A model generated the notes under the pieces. It saw nothing but the letters and a program-made list of their open reading frames with translations. It did no database searches and was not told the origin of the DNA. The translations under genes and the position numbers were made by a program. From Syntrophaceae bacterium UBA6112 (lineage in GTDB: Bacteria > Desulfobacterota > Syntrophia > Syntrophales > UBA5619): DNA of 44,405 bases. Positions 23,976 to 31,961 of the stretch are shown here, piece after piece. Each line of letters begins with the position of its first letter. Position 1 is the stretch's first letter. The stretch is from positions 28,549 through 72,953 of the forward strand of contig DIWG01000002.1 of NCBI GenBank assembly GCA_002423465.1. The letters run 5' to 3'.

Positions 23976-24467
23976 ATGCGTGTACTGCAGCGGTTCAACG
24001 AATTCCTGGTGACGGCAGGAAGTTGGGGAACGATTTTTTTCATGACCGTCATCGCGATTGTCGTGCCCTACGAGGTGATCGGACGCTATGTCTTCGAGAG
24101 GATGAGCATGTGGTCCGGCGAGGTTTCGACCTACTCCCTGGTCTGGGCTTCAATGCTGGGCGGCGCGGTGGGGCTCAAGAAGGGCTATATGATCAGCATG
24201 GATGCAGTTCTGGAATCGGTTCCCCGGAATGTCATGAAATTGATGAAATTCTTAAGCTATATTTGTGCTTTGATCTTCTTCGGCGCCATGTTCGGGTACG
24301 GCCTGTTTCAGACCATTTATAACGTGCATCAGACATCGCCGGCCATGGGCCTGGTGATGAGCTACCCCTATGCCGCGCTTCCGACGGGATTTTTCATCAT
24401 GTTCTTTCTCACCGTGGAGGAGCTTCTGACCTTTCTGGGCCTGGGCACGATAGGAGGCGCGCAATGA
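23976..24467 (+). CDS. dctQ: TRAP transporter small membrane subunit DctQ
   Basis: A 163-residue inner-membrane protein with four predicted transmembrane helices (about 15-35, 45-65, 90-110 and 130-152), the DctQ pattern. The M-W-S-G-E-V segment after helix 1-2 is a family signature. I chose ATG 23976, eight bases after GGAG; a TTG two codons earlier is too close to that site. Its stop overlaps the dctM start (ATGA at 24464-24467). Together with DctM it forms the sodium-driven permease. Confidence 0.9.
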   Translation: MRVLQRFNEFLVTAGSWGTIFFMTVIAIVVPYEVIGRYVFERMSMWSGEVSTYSLVWASMLGGAVGLKKGYMISMDAVLESVPRNVMKLMKFLSYICALIFFGAMFGYGLFQTIYNVHQTSPAMGLVMSYPYAALPTGFFIMFFLTVEELLTFLGLGTIGGAQ

Positions 24468-25741
24468 TCGTCTTCATCCTTACCTTTATTGCGCTTCTGT
24501 GCATCTCAGCGCCGATCATCGTGGCCCTCGGGGGCTGCTCCCTGGTCTACGCTTTGCTCACCGATGGCATGCCTATCACGACCCTGGTCCAGACCGTCTT
24601 CGGTGGCCTGGCGACCTTCCCGCTCCTCGCCATTCCGCTGTTCATGCTGGCCGGGAACCTCATGAACGCGGGGGGGATCACGCAGGACCTGGTCCGTTTC
24701 GCGCGCCTGCTCCTGGGTCACATCCGCGGCGGATTGGGCCATGCCACGATCCTGGCCTGTGCTATCTTTGCGGCCATCTCCGGGGCGGCGGTGGCCACGG
24801 CGGTGGCCATCGGCGTGGTGATGATTCCGGCCATGACCAAAGCCGGATACGACGAAGACGTGGCCGGTGCACTGACCTGCACGGCTTCCTGCATGGGGCC
24901 CATCATCCCGCCCAGCATCCCCTTCATCATCTACGGCGTCACGGCCAATGTTTCGATCGGTGGATTGTTTCTGGGGGGCGTCTTCCCCGGCCTGTTGATG
25001 GGGGTTGCCTTGATGATTTACATGTACTCCTTGGCCGTGAAGCGGAACTACCCCCGGGACGCAAAGGCCCCTTTGAAGGAGATCCTCGTCGCCACCGTCA
25101 AGGCGATTCCCGCCCTGTTCATGCCTTTTTTGATTCTGGGCGGCATCTTGAGCGGCATGTTCACGCCCACCGAAGCGGCCGGCATCGCGGTGGTCTATTC
25201 GACCCTGGTCGGGATTTTTCTCTATCGGCGGTTGAACATCCGGAACCTTCCCGGTGTTATCTTGAAGGCCGGCCTGGAATCGGGGATGGTGATGATGCTG
25301 ATCGCCATGTCGGAACCCTTCGCCTGGATTGTCGCGGTGGATCAAATCCCCCAGCTTCTGATCGACTGGATTTCCACCTTGACCACATCGCCCTGGTTGA
25401 TCCTGCTGTTCGTCAACATTCTGCTCCTGCTCATCGGAATTCCCATGGAAACCGCCCCCGCCCTGGTCATCGTCACTCCCGTTCTGGCGCCCCTGGCCGT
25501 CCATCTGGGGATCGACCCGGTCCACATGGGGGTCATCATCTGCCTGAACCTCGTCCTGGGGCTGATCACGCCGCCGGTAGGAGCCGTCCTGTTTGCGGTA
25601 TGCGGTGTGACGGGACTGTCTCTGGATCGCCTTGGGAGGGCCGTCTGGCCGCCTTTTTTTGTGGCCTTGGTCGTGCTGGCCATCGTGACCTATGTTCCGT
25701 GGCTGAGCACCTTTTTGCCCGGGGTGTTCATGGGCCGTTGA
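24464..25741 (+). CDS. dctM: TRAP transporter large membrane subunit DctM
   Basis: The channel-forming subunit, 425 residues with about 12 hydrophobic segments, standard for DctM. Conserved G-x-I-x-P-P-S motifs are seen as MGPIIPPSIPF and LGLITPPVGAVL in the two inverted halves, which bind sodium and substrate. The ATG at 24464 follows TAGGAGG. Gene order dctP-Q-M, directly after panB and a larA-like gene, argues that the imported compound is a hydroxy or oxo acid used by those enzymes. Confidence 0.95.
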   Translation: MIVFILTFIALLCISAPIIVALGGCSLVYALLTDGMPITTLVQTVFGGLATFPLLAIPLFMLAGNLMNAGGITQDLVRFARLLLGHIRGGLGHATILACAIFAAISGAAVATAVAIGVVMIPAMTKAGYDEDVAGALTCTASCMGPIIPPSIPFIIYGVTANVSIGGLFLGGVFPGLLMGVALMIYMYSLAVKRNYPRDAKAPLKEILVATVKAIPALFMPFLILGGILSGMFTPTEAAGIAVVYSTLVGIFLYRRLNIRNLPGVILKAGLESGMVMMLIAMSEPFAWIVAVDQIPQLLIDWISTLTTSPWLILLFVNILLLLIGIPMETAPALVIVTPVLAPLAVHLGIDPVHMGVIICLNLVLGLITPPVGAVLFAVCGVTGLSLDRLGRAVWPPFFVALVVLAIVTYVPWLSTFLPGVFMGR

Positions 25742-25765
25742 GATGCCCATCTACAGGAGGATCTT

Positions 25766-27388
25766 ATGAAAAGAAAGGCTGAGCCCTTCCGTTCGTTTTT
25801 TTCATTTTGCCGTGGAAAGGCGCCGATTTGGGCGACCTCGATCCTGCTGGTTTCCATTTTTGTCCTCTTCACCACGGTCGGCGCCCAGATCGAGAGTCAG
25901 GCGGTCCGCGGCTTGGAGCATTCCGTTGTGCGGGACTGCCCAGACGGCATTGAACAGCGCCTGCCTTCCCGGGTGGTGCTGCAGCATATCGACGGCATTC
26001 TTCACAAATGGGAGGAGTATGATCTCGGAGAAAAAGGGACTTTTTGCATTTTCCTGCGAAAGCCGGAGCAGCGCCGGCTCCCCGCCGGAGAGGCAAAAAC
26101 CCTGCTGGAGAACTCCATCCGCTGGCGTGAGCAGGCGCCTTCGGACGGCATTTCGGAGACCCTCGATCCCAATGATCCCCGTCTTCAGGCCCCGCCGGCG
26201 GCCCCGAAGCTGTCCGACCCATTCCAGATCCGAAACGCCCCCGCCTCAACGGAACCGGACAAGCCCGCCCCGCCCGCCTACCGCGGTCCGGAGAGCCGTA
26301 CCGGTGTTTCTCCCGAACGGAGTTCCCTGCCAAAGCCGGAGGATGTGATCGGAGCGGACACCCGAATCCGCGTCACGGACACCGAAAGCTATCCCTATCC
26401 TACCATTGGTTTTATCGTAAATACTTACGCTTCCAGTCGATTTCGCGGGACCGGCTTCATCGTTTCCCCTTATGTGGTTCTGACCAACGGCCATATGATC
26501 TATGATCTCGACGAGGGGGGGTATGCCACGAAGATCGATTTTTCCCCAGGTCAGAGACAGATGTTCGAAGGGGGCGAGATCACCCGGCCCTATGGGACCT
26601 TTTCCGCCTCTTCCTGGCAAACCAATACCCGTTATATCGATGCGCTGAAAAATGATCCGGGCGTTCAGTTCAATTACGACTATGCCGCCCTCTTCTTTGA
26701 CTCATCCTTTGCCGGCGCGGGGATCAACACCTATATGCCGTTGGTCTTCGACATTGCCGCATCCGGGACCATCAATCTTGCCGGCTATCCCGCGGCGGTT
26801 CAGGGGGAAGGAAACAGCCGGGCGATGTGGGCCTCTTCCGGCAATGTCCTGAGCAACACGGAGCGTATCGTGTACTACGATGCCGATACGAGCGGCGGCA
26901 ACAGCGGCAGCCCCATCTGGCAATATTTCTCCAATACCGCCCTGAGACGCGTTATCGCCCTTCACGCCTTCGGCGCTTCCTGGCGCAACGGCGGACCCCG
27001 TCTGGTCGCCGAAAACCTTCCCATCCTTGAAGTCTGGCTTTCATGGGCGCCCGCCGGGAGTGGCGGCGGTGGCGGCGGTTGTTTCATCGCCACGGCGGCG
27101 TACGGCTCCTATCTGGATCCCCATGTGCAGGTGTTGCGCAATTTCCGGGATCGCTATCTTTTGAAGAACGGTTTAGGCAGAGAGTTCGTACGGTTATACC
27201 ATCAATATTCCCCGCCGGTGGCCGCCTTGATCAAGGATCATGAGATCTTGCGGACAGCGACGCGGGTTCTGCTTACACCGGTGGTCTATGGTGTTAAATA
27301 TCCGTTGGGGTTGCTCGGCTTTTGCGGCCTTGCTGTTTTTGCGGTCGGCGGCGTTTATCGGACCCGGCGGCGGATCACCCGTATCTGA
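25766..27388 (+). CDS. Exported trypsin-like (glutamyl endopeptidase-type) serine protease with CFI-box C-terminal domain
   Basis: A 540-residue protein. Residues 21-40 form an export signal or anchor. A proline-rich linker (about 140-190) precedes the protease domain with triad H243 (VVLTNGHMIYD), D305 (NYDYAALFF) and S380 (SGGNSGSPIW), most like the V8/glutamyl endopeptidase group. After a Gly-rich hinge (432-438) comes C439-F-I-A-T-A-A-Y-G, the CFI-box C-terminal domain known from deltaproteobacterial surface proteins, then a C-terminal hydrophobic helix (about 510-530) and an Arg-rich end (RTRRRITRI). This layout suggests a sorted or membrane-held surface protease. The ATG at 25766 follows AGGAGG, 24 bases after dctM; whether it belongs to the transport unit functionally is doubtful. 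Confidence 0.85.
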   Translation: MKRKAEPFRSFFSFCRGKAPIWATSILLVSIFVLFTTVGAQIESQAVRGLEHSVVRDCPDGIEQRLPSRVVLQHIDGILHKWEEYDLGEKGTFCIFLRKPEQRRLPAGEAKTLLENSIRWREQAPSDGISETLDPNDPRLQAPPAAPKLSDPFQIRNAPASTEPDKPAPPAYRGPESRTGVSPERSSLPKPEDVIGADTRIRVTDTESYPYPTIGFIVNTYASSRFRGTGFIVSPYVVLTNGHMIYDLDEGGYATKIDFSPGQRQMFEGGEITRPYGTFSASSWQTNTRYIDALKNDPGVQFNYDYAALFFDSSFAGAGINTYMPLVFDIAASGTINLAGYPAAVQGEGNSRAMWASSGNVLSNTERIVYYDADTSGGNSGSPIWQYFSNTALRRVIALHAFGASWRNGGPRLVAENLPILEVWLSWAPAGSGGGGGGCFIATAAYGSYLDPHVQVLRNFRDRYLLKNGLGREFVRLYHQYSPPVAALIKDHEILRTATRVLLTPVVYGVKYPLGLLGFCGLAVFAVGGVYRTRRRITRI

Positions 27389-27400
27389 CCAGAAGTTTGA

Positions 27401-27428
27401 ACCCGCAAGCCCTGCCGGGCAGGCGGGT
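27401..27428. terminator. Hairpin between convergent protease and larA-like genes
   Basis: ACCCG ... CCTGCC-G-GGCAGG ... CGGGT forms a compact GC-rich stem within the 138-base convergent gap (27389-27526). A second small dyad CTCGC/GCGAG is at 27473-27489. Neither has a clear T tract. Confidence 0.4.
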
Positions 27429-27526
27429 ATCCGGGATTCAATCAAAAATTGGCATTATCCCTGCCGGGAAGTCTCGCCTGCTGAGCGAGGAGCATCCATC
27501 TTTCTTAGCCCCTCAAGCAGGTCGGA

Positions 27527-28810
27527 TCAAGTCTCTCGTCCAGTGATCCGCGGCAACATCTCCGGCGCATGGGTCAGGACCGTCACCCGCGCGCCGGATC
27601 CTTTTTGGGCCAGGGCCGCGTCCAGGGCCTCCTGCACCGTGGTAAAATGGCGGAATCCCAGTTTTGCGGCCTCCTCCGGACAGATGCCGCCGGAGACGAT
27701 CCAAACCTCTTCGCGTTCTTTGACCTGCGCCCAGGCGATCGCCAGCGCGGCGCCTACCTCGTCCTCGAGCTCCCGGGCCGAGACCATCTCGCGAAGCCGC
27801 CGGGAGTCGTACGGGGTCATATCAAGCATGTTGCAGTGAGTCTGGGCGACCCCCTCATCGCACGGAGTCGCCACGATCACGATCCCCCCCGCCTTGACGG
27901 CCAGGTCCGAAGGATAGAGCGTCTTGTGGGCCTGCCAGAAGTCAATATCGCAGGGATGGGAGCTCGCCAGGACGATATCGGCCTCCTCCGGGATCGGGAC
28001 GTCGTATACTTCCCGGGATCTTGCGACGCCGGCCCGAAACGCCTCCGCCACGTCGCCGAAAAAGGCCTGAACGACTTGGCCGTGCCGGTTGAGGACCGTG
28101 TTGAGGATCGTGTTCATCCCGATCTTGCGGGCCATCGCGTCGAGCTCCTCGCGGACGGGGTTTTCCAGCACGCCCAGGTAGGAGCGGGGCGCTCGCACTG
28201 AAAGCAGGTGGGTGTAGGCCGTGGTCTCCTCGCCGGAGACGCCCGGCTGGATGATCTTCGCCCCGCCGGCGTAGCCGGGGATGTGATGGGGGACGATGCT
28301 GCCGATCCCCATCCTGAAATCGGCCTCGACCACCATGCGGTTGATCCGGATGCGCTCGCCGTTTTTCGTCGTACCCACATCGACGAGCGCGGCCGGGTCC
28401 TTGTAGGGATGGTTGACGACCGGCACGCGGCGGAGCGTCTCTTCGCCGAACTTCTCCCGGATCTCCTCGTCCGTCATGAAGCGGTGGGTTCCGAGCGCGA
28501 TGATCACGCGGATCTCCGCATCGGGTGTCCCGGCCGCATTGCATTCGTCCAGCAGAATCGGAATCAGGACATCCGTTGGCGTCAGGCGCGTGTTGTCGTC
28601 CGCGATCAGGACCGCGTTTTTCCGCCCTCGGAGCTGCTCCCTCAAGGACAGAGCCCCGATGGGCGATGCCAACGCCCGCCGGATTTCCGCTTTAACGTCC
28701 GCCACCGGTGCCGCCTCGTGCGGTGAGTACACCCCCACGAGATTCTCTTCCGGGATGCGGATCACGATACTCTCTGGTCCATACGGCAATGTTATATTAC
28801 GGATCGTCAT
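27527..28810 (-). CDS. LarA-like nickel-pincer 2-hydroxyacid racemase (DUF2088), copy 2
   Basis: Second lactate racemase-family protein, 427 residues. Pincer and catalytic residues are H109 (LGTHRFMT), H175 (VPHHIPGY), K185 (GGAKIIQ) and H201 (YTHLLSV), all offset by one from LarA. The sequence is strongly diverged from copy 1 (for example A-D-D-N-T-R against S-D-I-T-R-S near residue 72 and G-Y-A-G-G-A-K against G-Y-G-G-G-R-K), so the two are likely to act on different hydroxy acids. The ATG at 28810 follows TGGAG and lies four bases after the ilvD stop, last gene of the minus operon panB-ilvD-larA. Confidence 0.88.
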   Translation of the reverse strand: MTIRNITLPYGPESIVIRIPEENLVGVYSPHEAAPVADVKAEIRRALASPIGALSLREQLRGRKNAVLIADDNTRLTPTDVLIPILLDECNAAGTPDAEIRVIIALGTHRFMTDEEIREKFGEETLRRVPVVNHPYKDPAALVDVGTTKNGERIRINRMVVEADFRMGIGSIVPHHIPGYAGGAKIIQPGVSGEETTAYTHLLSVRAPRSYLGVLENPVREELDAMARKIGMNTILNTVLNRHGQVVQAFFGDVAEAFRAGVARSREVYDVPIPEEADIVLASSHPCDIDFWQAHKTLYPSDLAVKAGGIVIVATPCDEGVAQTHCNMLDMTPYDSRRLREMVSARELEDEVGAALAIAWAQVKEREEVWIVSGGICPEEAAKLGFRHFTTVQEALDAALAQKGSGARVTVLTHAPEMLPRITGRET

Positions 28811-28814
28811 GCTT

Positions 28815-30509
28815 TTACTCCAGGATGGACCCCTTCATCGCCGAGCCCACCATCCGCCGGTAGCGCTCCAGGAGCGAGCCTTTCGCGATGTTCGTGCTTG
28901 CGGGAAGATTCCAGCTCTTTCTCCGCTCCTCCAGAACCTGCGGATCGACGGCCAGTATAAGGGTGCGCGCCGGGATGTCGATCCGGATCGTGTCTCCCTC
29001 CGCGATGAGGGCGATGGGGCCGCCCAGATAGGCCTCCGGTGAGATGTGGCCGATGCAGGCCCCCTGCGTTGCCCCGGAGAACCGCCCATCGGTGATCAGC
29101 GCGACGGTCTTGCCAAGCCCCATGCCGATGATGGCTGAGGTGGGCATCAGTTGTTCGCGCATCCCGGGTCCTCCCTTGGGTCCCTCGTAGCGGATGACGA
29201 CCACGTCGCCGGGCTTGATGCCTCCGCCGAAGATCGCCTCCAGGGCCTCTTCCTCCCGGTCGAAGACTCGCGCGGGTCCGGAATGGACCAGCATTTCCGG
29301 GGCGACGGCGGCGCTTTTGACGACCGCGCCTTCGGGGGCCAGGTTTCCGCGGAGGATGGCCAGCCCGCCCCGGGGTGAGATAGGACTTTCGACCGGATGG
29401 ATCACCTCGGGATCGAGGATTTTCCGGCCGGCGATGTTCTCGGCGATGGTTTTTCCGGTTGCCGTCAGGCAATCGGGATGGATAAGTTGATGCAAGTTGA
29501 GTTCGTTCATCAGGGCCGGTATGCCGCCGGCATGGTACATGTCGCCGGTGAAGAATTTTCCCGCCGGCTTGAGCAGGGTCAGATGCGGCGTCCGCTCGGC
29601 GATCTCGGAGAATTTGTCCATCTCAAGCGTGATGCCGACTTCCCGGGCGATTGCCGGAAGGTGGAGGCAGGTGTTGGTCGATCCCCCGATCGCCATGTCG
29701 ACGGCCATGGCGTTCTCGAAGGCGTCGAGGGTCATGATGTCCCGCGGCAGGATTTTCCGGTTGTGGAGTTTTATAATTGCCTGCCCCGCACGCTTTGCCA
29801 GCGCGACGCGGGCCCCATAGGTGGCCGGGATGAGGGCGCCGTCGGTCAGCGTCATGCCGAGTGCCTCAGTCAGCATGTTCATGGAGTTGGCCGTTCCCAT
29901 CATGGCACAGGAGCCGCACCCGGGGCAGGCCGCGTGTTCGAACGCGGTCAGTTCCGTTTCGTTCATCTCGCCCCGGATCACTTTTCCCTCCGCCTCGATG
30001 AGGTCCGTGTAGCAGACCCGCTTTCCCTGGAAGGAACTGCTGTCCATGGGGCCCCCGCTCACCAGGATGGCCGGAATGTTGAGCCGGCCTGCGGCCATCA
30101 GCATCCCCGGCGTCACCTTGTCGCAGTTGGTCAGCAGCACCATGGCGTCGAAGCCGTGGGCTGTGACCATTAGCTCGATCAGATCGGCGATCATCTCGCG
30201 GCTGAGCATGGGCATCTTCATCCCCTGGTGGCCCGTGGCGATGCCGTCGCAAACCGCGATGCAGGGGAACTCCAGCGGCGTCCCGCCCGCCTCGGCCACC
30301 CCCAGCTTGATCGCCTGGCAGAGCGCCTGCAGGTGAACATGGCCGGGCACGACTTCATTGAAGGAGTTGACGACGGCCACCAGGGGCTTTTCCAGATCCT
30401 CCCGGCAGCGGCCCATGGAATAGAACAGGGAGCGGTGCGTGGCGCGGTCGATCCCCTGGGTAATCAGGGAACTGCGCAGAGGAGTGCGGGATTCGTTGTC
30501 GTGGGTCAT
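28815..30509 (-). CDS. ilvD: Dihydroxyacid dehydratase / sugar-acid dehydratase (IlvD/EDD family)
   Basis: Iron-sulfur dehydratase that converts a 2,3-dihydroxy acid to a 2-oxo acid. It has 564 residues. Cluster cysteines are C129 (LTNCDKVTPGM) and the group C195, C198, C201 (CPGCGSCAMMGTANSM). The N-terminal P-G-H-V-H-L motif replaces the P-C-N-x-H-L of [2Fe-2S] members, so an oxygen-sensitive [4Fe-4S] enzyme like that of E. coli is expected. Valine-pathway partners ilvB, ilvC or ilvE are absent; neighbours are panB and a larA-like gene. The substrate could be 2,3-dihydroxyisovalerate or another diol acid. I chose ATG 30509 (AAGGAGA upstream); an ATG 19 codons earlier lacks a site. Confidence 0.9.
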   Translation of the reverse strand: MTHDNESRTPLRSSLITQGIDRATHRSLFYSMGRCREDLEKPLVAVVNSFNEVVPGHVHLQALCQAIKLGVAEAGGTPLEFPCIAVCDGIATGHQGMKMPMLSREMIADLIELMVTAHGFDAMVLLTNCDKVTPGMLMAAGRLNIPAILVSGGPMDSSSFQGKRVCYTDLIEAEGKVIRGEMNETELTAFEHAACPGCGSCAMMGTANSMNMLTEALGMTLTDGALIPATYGARVALAKRAGQAIIKLHNRKILPRDIMTLDAFENAMAVDMAIGGSTNTCLHLPAIAREVGITLEMDKFSEIAERTPHLTLLKPAGKFFTGDMYHAGGIPALMNELNLHQLIHPDCLTATGKTIAENIAGRKILDPEVIHPVESPISPRGGLAILRGNLAPEGAVVKSAAVAPEMLVHSGPARVFDREEEALEAIFGGGIKPGDVVVIRYEGPKGGPGMREQLMPTSAIIGMGLGKTVALITDGRFSGATQGACIGHISPEAYLGGPIALIAEGDTIRIDIPARTLILAVDPQVLEERRKSWNLPASTNIAKGSLLERYRRMVGSAMKGSILE

Positions 30510-30602
30510 GGTTTCTCCTTGTGATGAGCTGGTGATGAAAATCCTCGACCTTCCGCCGTTCTCCACCCTCGCCCCACTTGGGAAGGAGAGGGGGCCGGGG
30601 AA

Positions 30603-31439
30603 TCAGGGGAGGGGAAAATGTTTGTCGATCTCCGGGCCGCCGCCGTAGGTCTCTTCCTTCACGGGATAGGCGCCGGAACGGGCGTCGCGGGTGAAGGCGT
30701 TGAACACTTCGGTGCATTCCGGGCCCAGTTGCCGGTACTGCCTGGCAAAGCGGGGCACGAAATCGCCGAAAAGTCCCAGCAGGTCGTAGGCGTTGAGATT
30801 GTAACCGTCCACATAGGGGCCCGCGCCCACGCCGATCGTCGTCGCCCGGATCGATTCGGTGATGGTCTTCGCAACGCCGCCGGGGATGCACTCCAGAACG
30901 ATCGCAAAAACCCCCGCCTCATCCAGGGCCTGGGCGTCGGCGATCAACTGGTCCGCCTCCTCCTTGGTCTTCCCCTGAACCTTGAAACCGCCCAAGGCGG
31001 AAGAACTCTGGGGGGTGAGGCCGATGTGGCCGACGACCGGGATGCCGGCCCGGGTGATCTTTTGGACGGAGGGGGCCACATAGACTCCCCCCTCCAGCTT
31101 GACGCAGTCGGCGCCGCCCTCCTTGACGATCCGGCCCGCCGAGGCCAGGGCCGCTTCCGGGCTGACCTGGTAGCTCATGAAGGGCATGTCCCCGACGATC
31201 AGGGTATTGGGAGCGCCGCGCCGGACATTCTTGGTGTGGTAGATGATCTCCTCCAGCGTCACGGGATTCGTCAGCGGCAACCCTTGAATGACCATGCCCA
31301 GAGAATCCCCCACCAGGATCATCTCGGCGTCGGAGGCCTCGACCAGGCGGGCGAAGACATAGTCGTATACCGTGATCATCGTGACCTTCTGGACGTCCAG
31401 CTTTTTTTGGCGGAAAGAGGGGATCGTGATCTTCTTCAT
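30603..31439 (-). CDS. panB: PanB-type ketopantoate hydroxymethyltransferase, copy 2
   Basis: A 278-residue PanB-family barrel with D45 (VGDSLGM), D84 (VGDMPFM), K114 and E116 (VKLEGG), and L-E-C-I-P-G-G; GHIGLTPQS is intact. It differs from copy 1 in the C-terminal third: the glycine-rich loop reads GVGAGPYVDGYNLNAYDLLG where ordinary PanB has G-I-G-A-G-x-x-T-D-G-Q-x-L-V-x-x-D. The usual H-D after V/M is replaced by Y-D, so substrate or direction may be altered. The ATG at 31439 (AAAAGGAG upstream) fits; an ATG 11 codons earlier is unlikely. It is the first gene of panB-ilvD-larA; 93 bases to ilvD contain a GGGAGAGGGG-type repeat remnant. Confidence 0.9.
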   Translation of the reverse strand: MKKITIPSFRQKKLDVQKVTMITVYDYVFARLVEASDAEMILVGDSLGMVIQGLPLTNPVTLEEIIYHTKNVRRGAPNTLIVGDMPFMSYQVSPEAALASAGRIVKEGGADCVKLEGGVYVAPSVQKITRAGIPVVGHIGLTPQSSSALGGFKVQGKTKEEADQLIADAQALDEAGVFAIVLECIPGGVAKTITESIRATTIGVGAGPYVDGYNLNAYDLLGLFGDFVPRFARQYRQLGPECTEVFNAFTRDARSGAYPVKEETYGGGPEIDKHFPLP

Positions 31440-31486
31440 GTCTGCTCCTTTTGATGGAATCGGGATCGGCATTCCAAGCGGGATCG

Positions 31487-31516
31487 AGTATATGAAGATG
31501 GGGTGTGCCCTGTCAA
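31487..31516 (-). promoter_or_regulatory. Near-consensus sigma-70 promoter of panB-ilvD-larA
   Basis: On minus: TTGACA (31516-31511), 18-base spacer, TATACT (31492-31487). The expected transcript start is near 31480, giving a leader of about 40 bases to the panB ATG. Confidence 0.65.
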
Positions 31517-31646
31517 GGCAATTGGCAGGTTGTGGAGGGGTAATAACGAAGCATGGAAAATTATAATGAAGGACTTACACGATGATTTACGATTGCTTAC
31601 AGGAGAGAATTGTTGACCCGGAATCAAACGAAATTTTATTGTGACG

Positions 31647-31817
31647 ATGGCTTCACATGATCACTTTTCGGCAACCCCACCTTCTCATGTTACTCACCAG
31701 AATGTCAAAGAGGTTAGTTTGATGGGTTTACGGAGCAAATTAGAAATACAATGTCTGGTGGATGCTCTTATGCGAATGAAAAGTCAAAAGGATAATTCCT
31801 TCCTTTATCACCACTGA
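31647..31817 (+). CDS. Possible small protein, 56 residues
   Basis: Not recognised. Reads MASHDHFSATPPSHVTHQNV and then a likely amphipathic helix (KEVSLMGLRSKLEIQ onward) ending F-L-Y-H-H. A GTG six bases upstream is another possible start. No good ribosome site precedes it, only a poor promoter-like TTGACC about 30 bases upstream. Chance occurrence in an AT-rich gap is quite possible. Confidence 0.2.
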   Translation: MASHDHFSATPPSHVTHQNVKEVSLMGLRSKLEIQCLVDALMRMKSQKDNSFLYHH

Positions 31818-31961
31818 TTACCGTCCGAAACGGTGGATATCTGAAAGAATTGCCTGACGCTTGATAACAGGAAGCTACGCAAGAACCGGATGAACCGTTT
31901 TTCAGTTACGTTTCCATAATCTGAGCTTTTTGAATCCCCACCAAATTGGAGGCACGACGGT

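Larger units (their letters stand above)
31440..31961. other. 522-base mostly gene-free region
   Basis: Contains the promoter of the minus operon (31487-31516) and, on plus, one possible 56-residue reading frame (31647-31817). The rest (31520-31640 and 31820-31961) is AT-rich with no repeat, hairpin or RNA that I recognise. Confidence 0.6.

Noticed and set aside
24506..25750. 414-codon minus-strand frame
   Set aside because: Shadow of dctM: extremely rich in Q, D, H, R and G, as expected for the complement of hydrophobic codons.
30540..30602. Functional terminator in the GGGAAGGAGAGGGGG stretch between ilvD and panB
   Set aside because: It is a one-sided purine-rich repeat remnant without a complementary arm or T tract.
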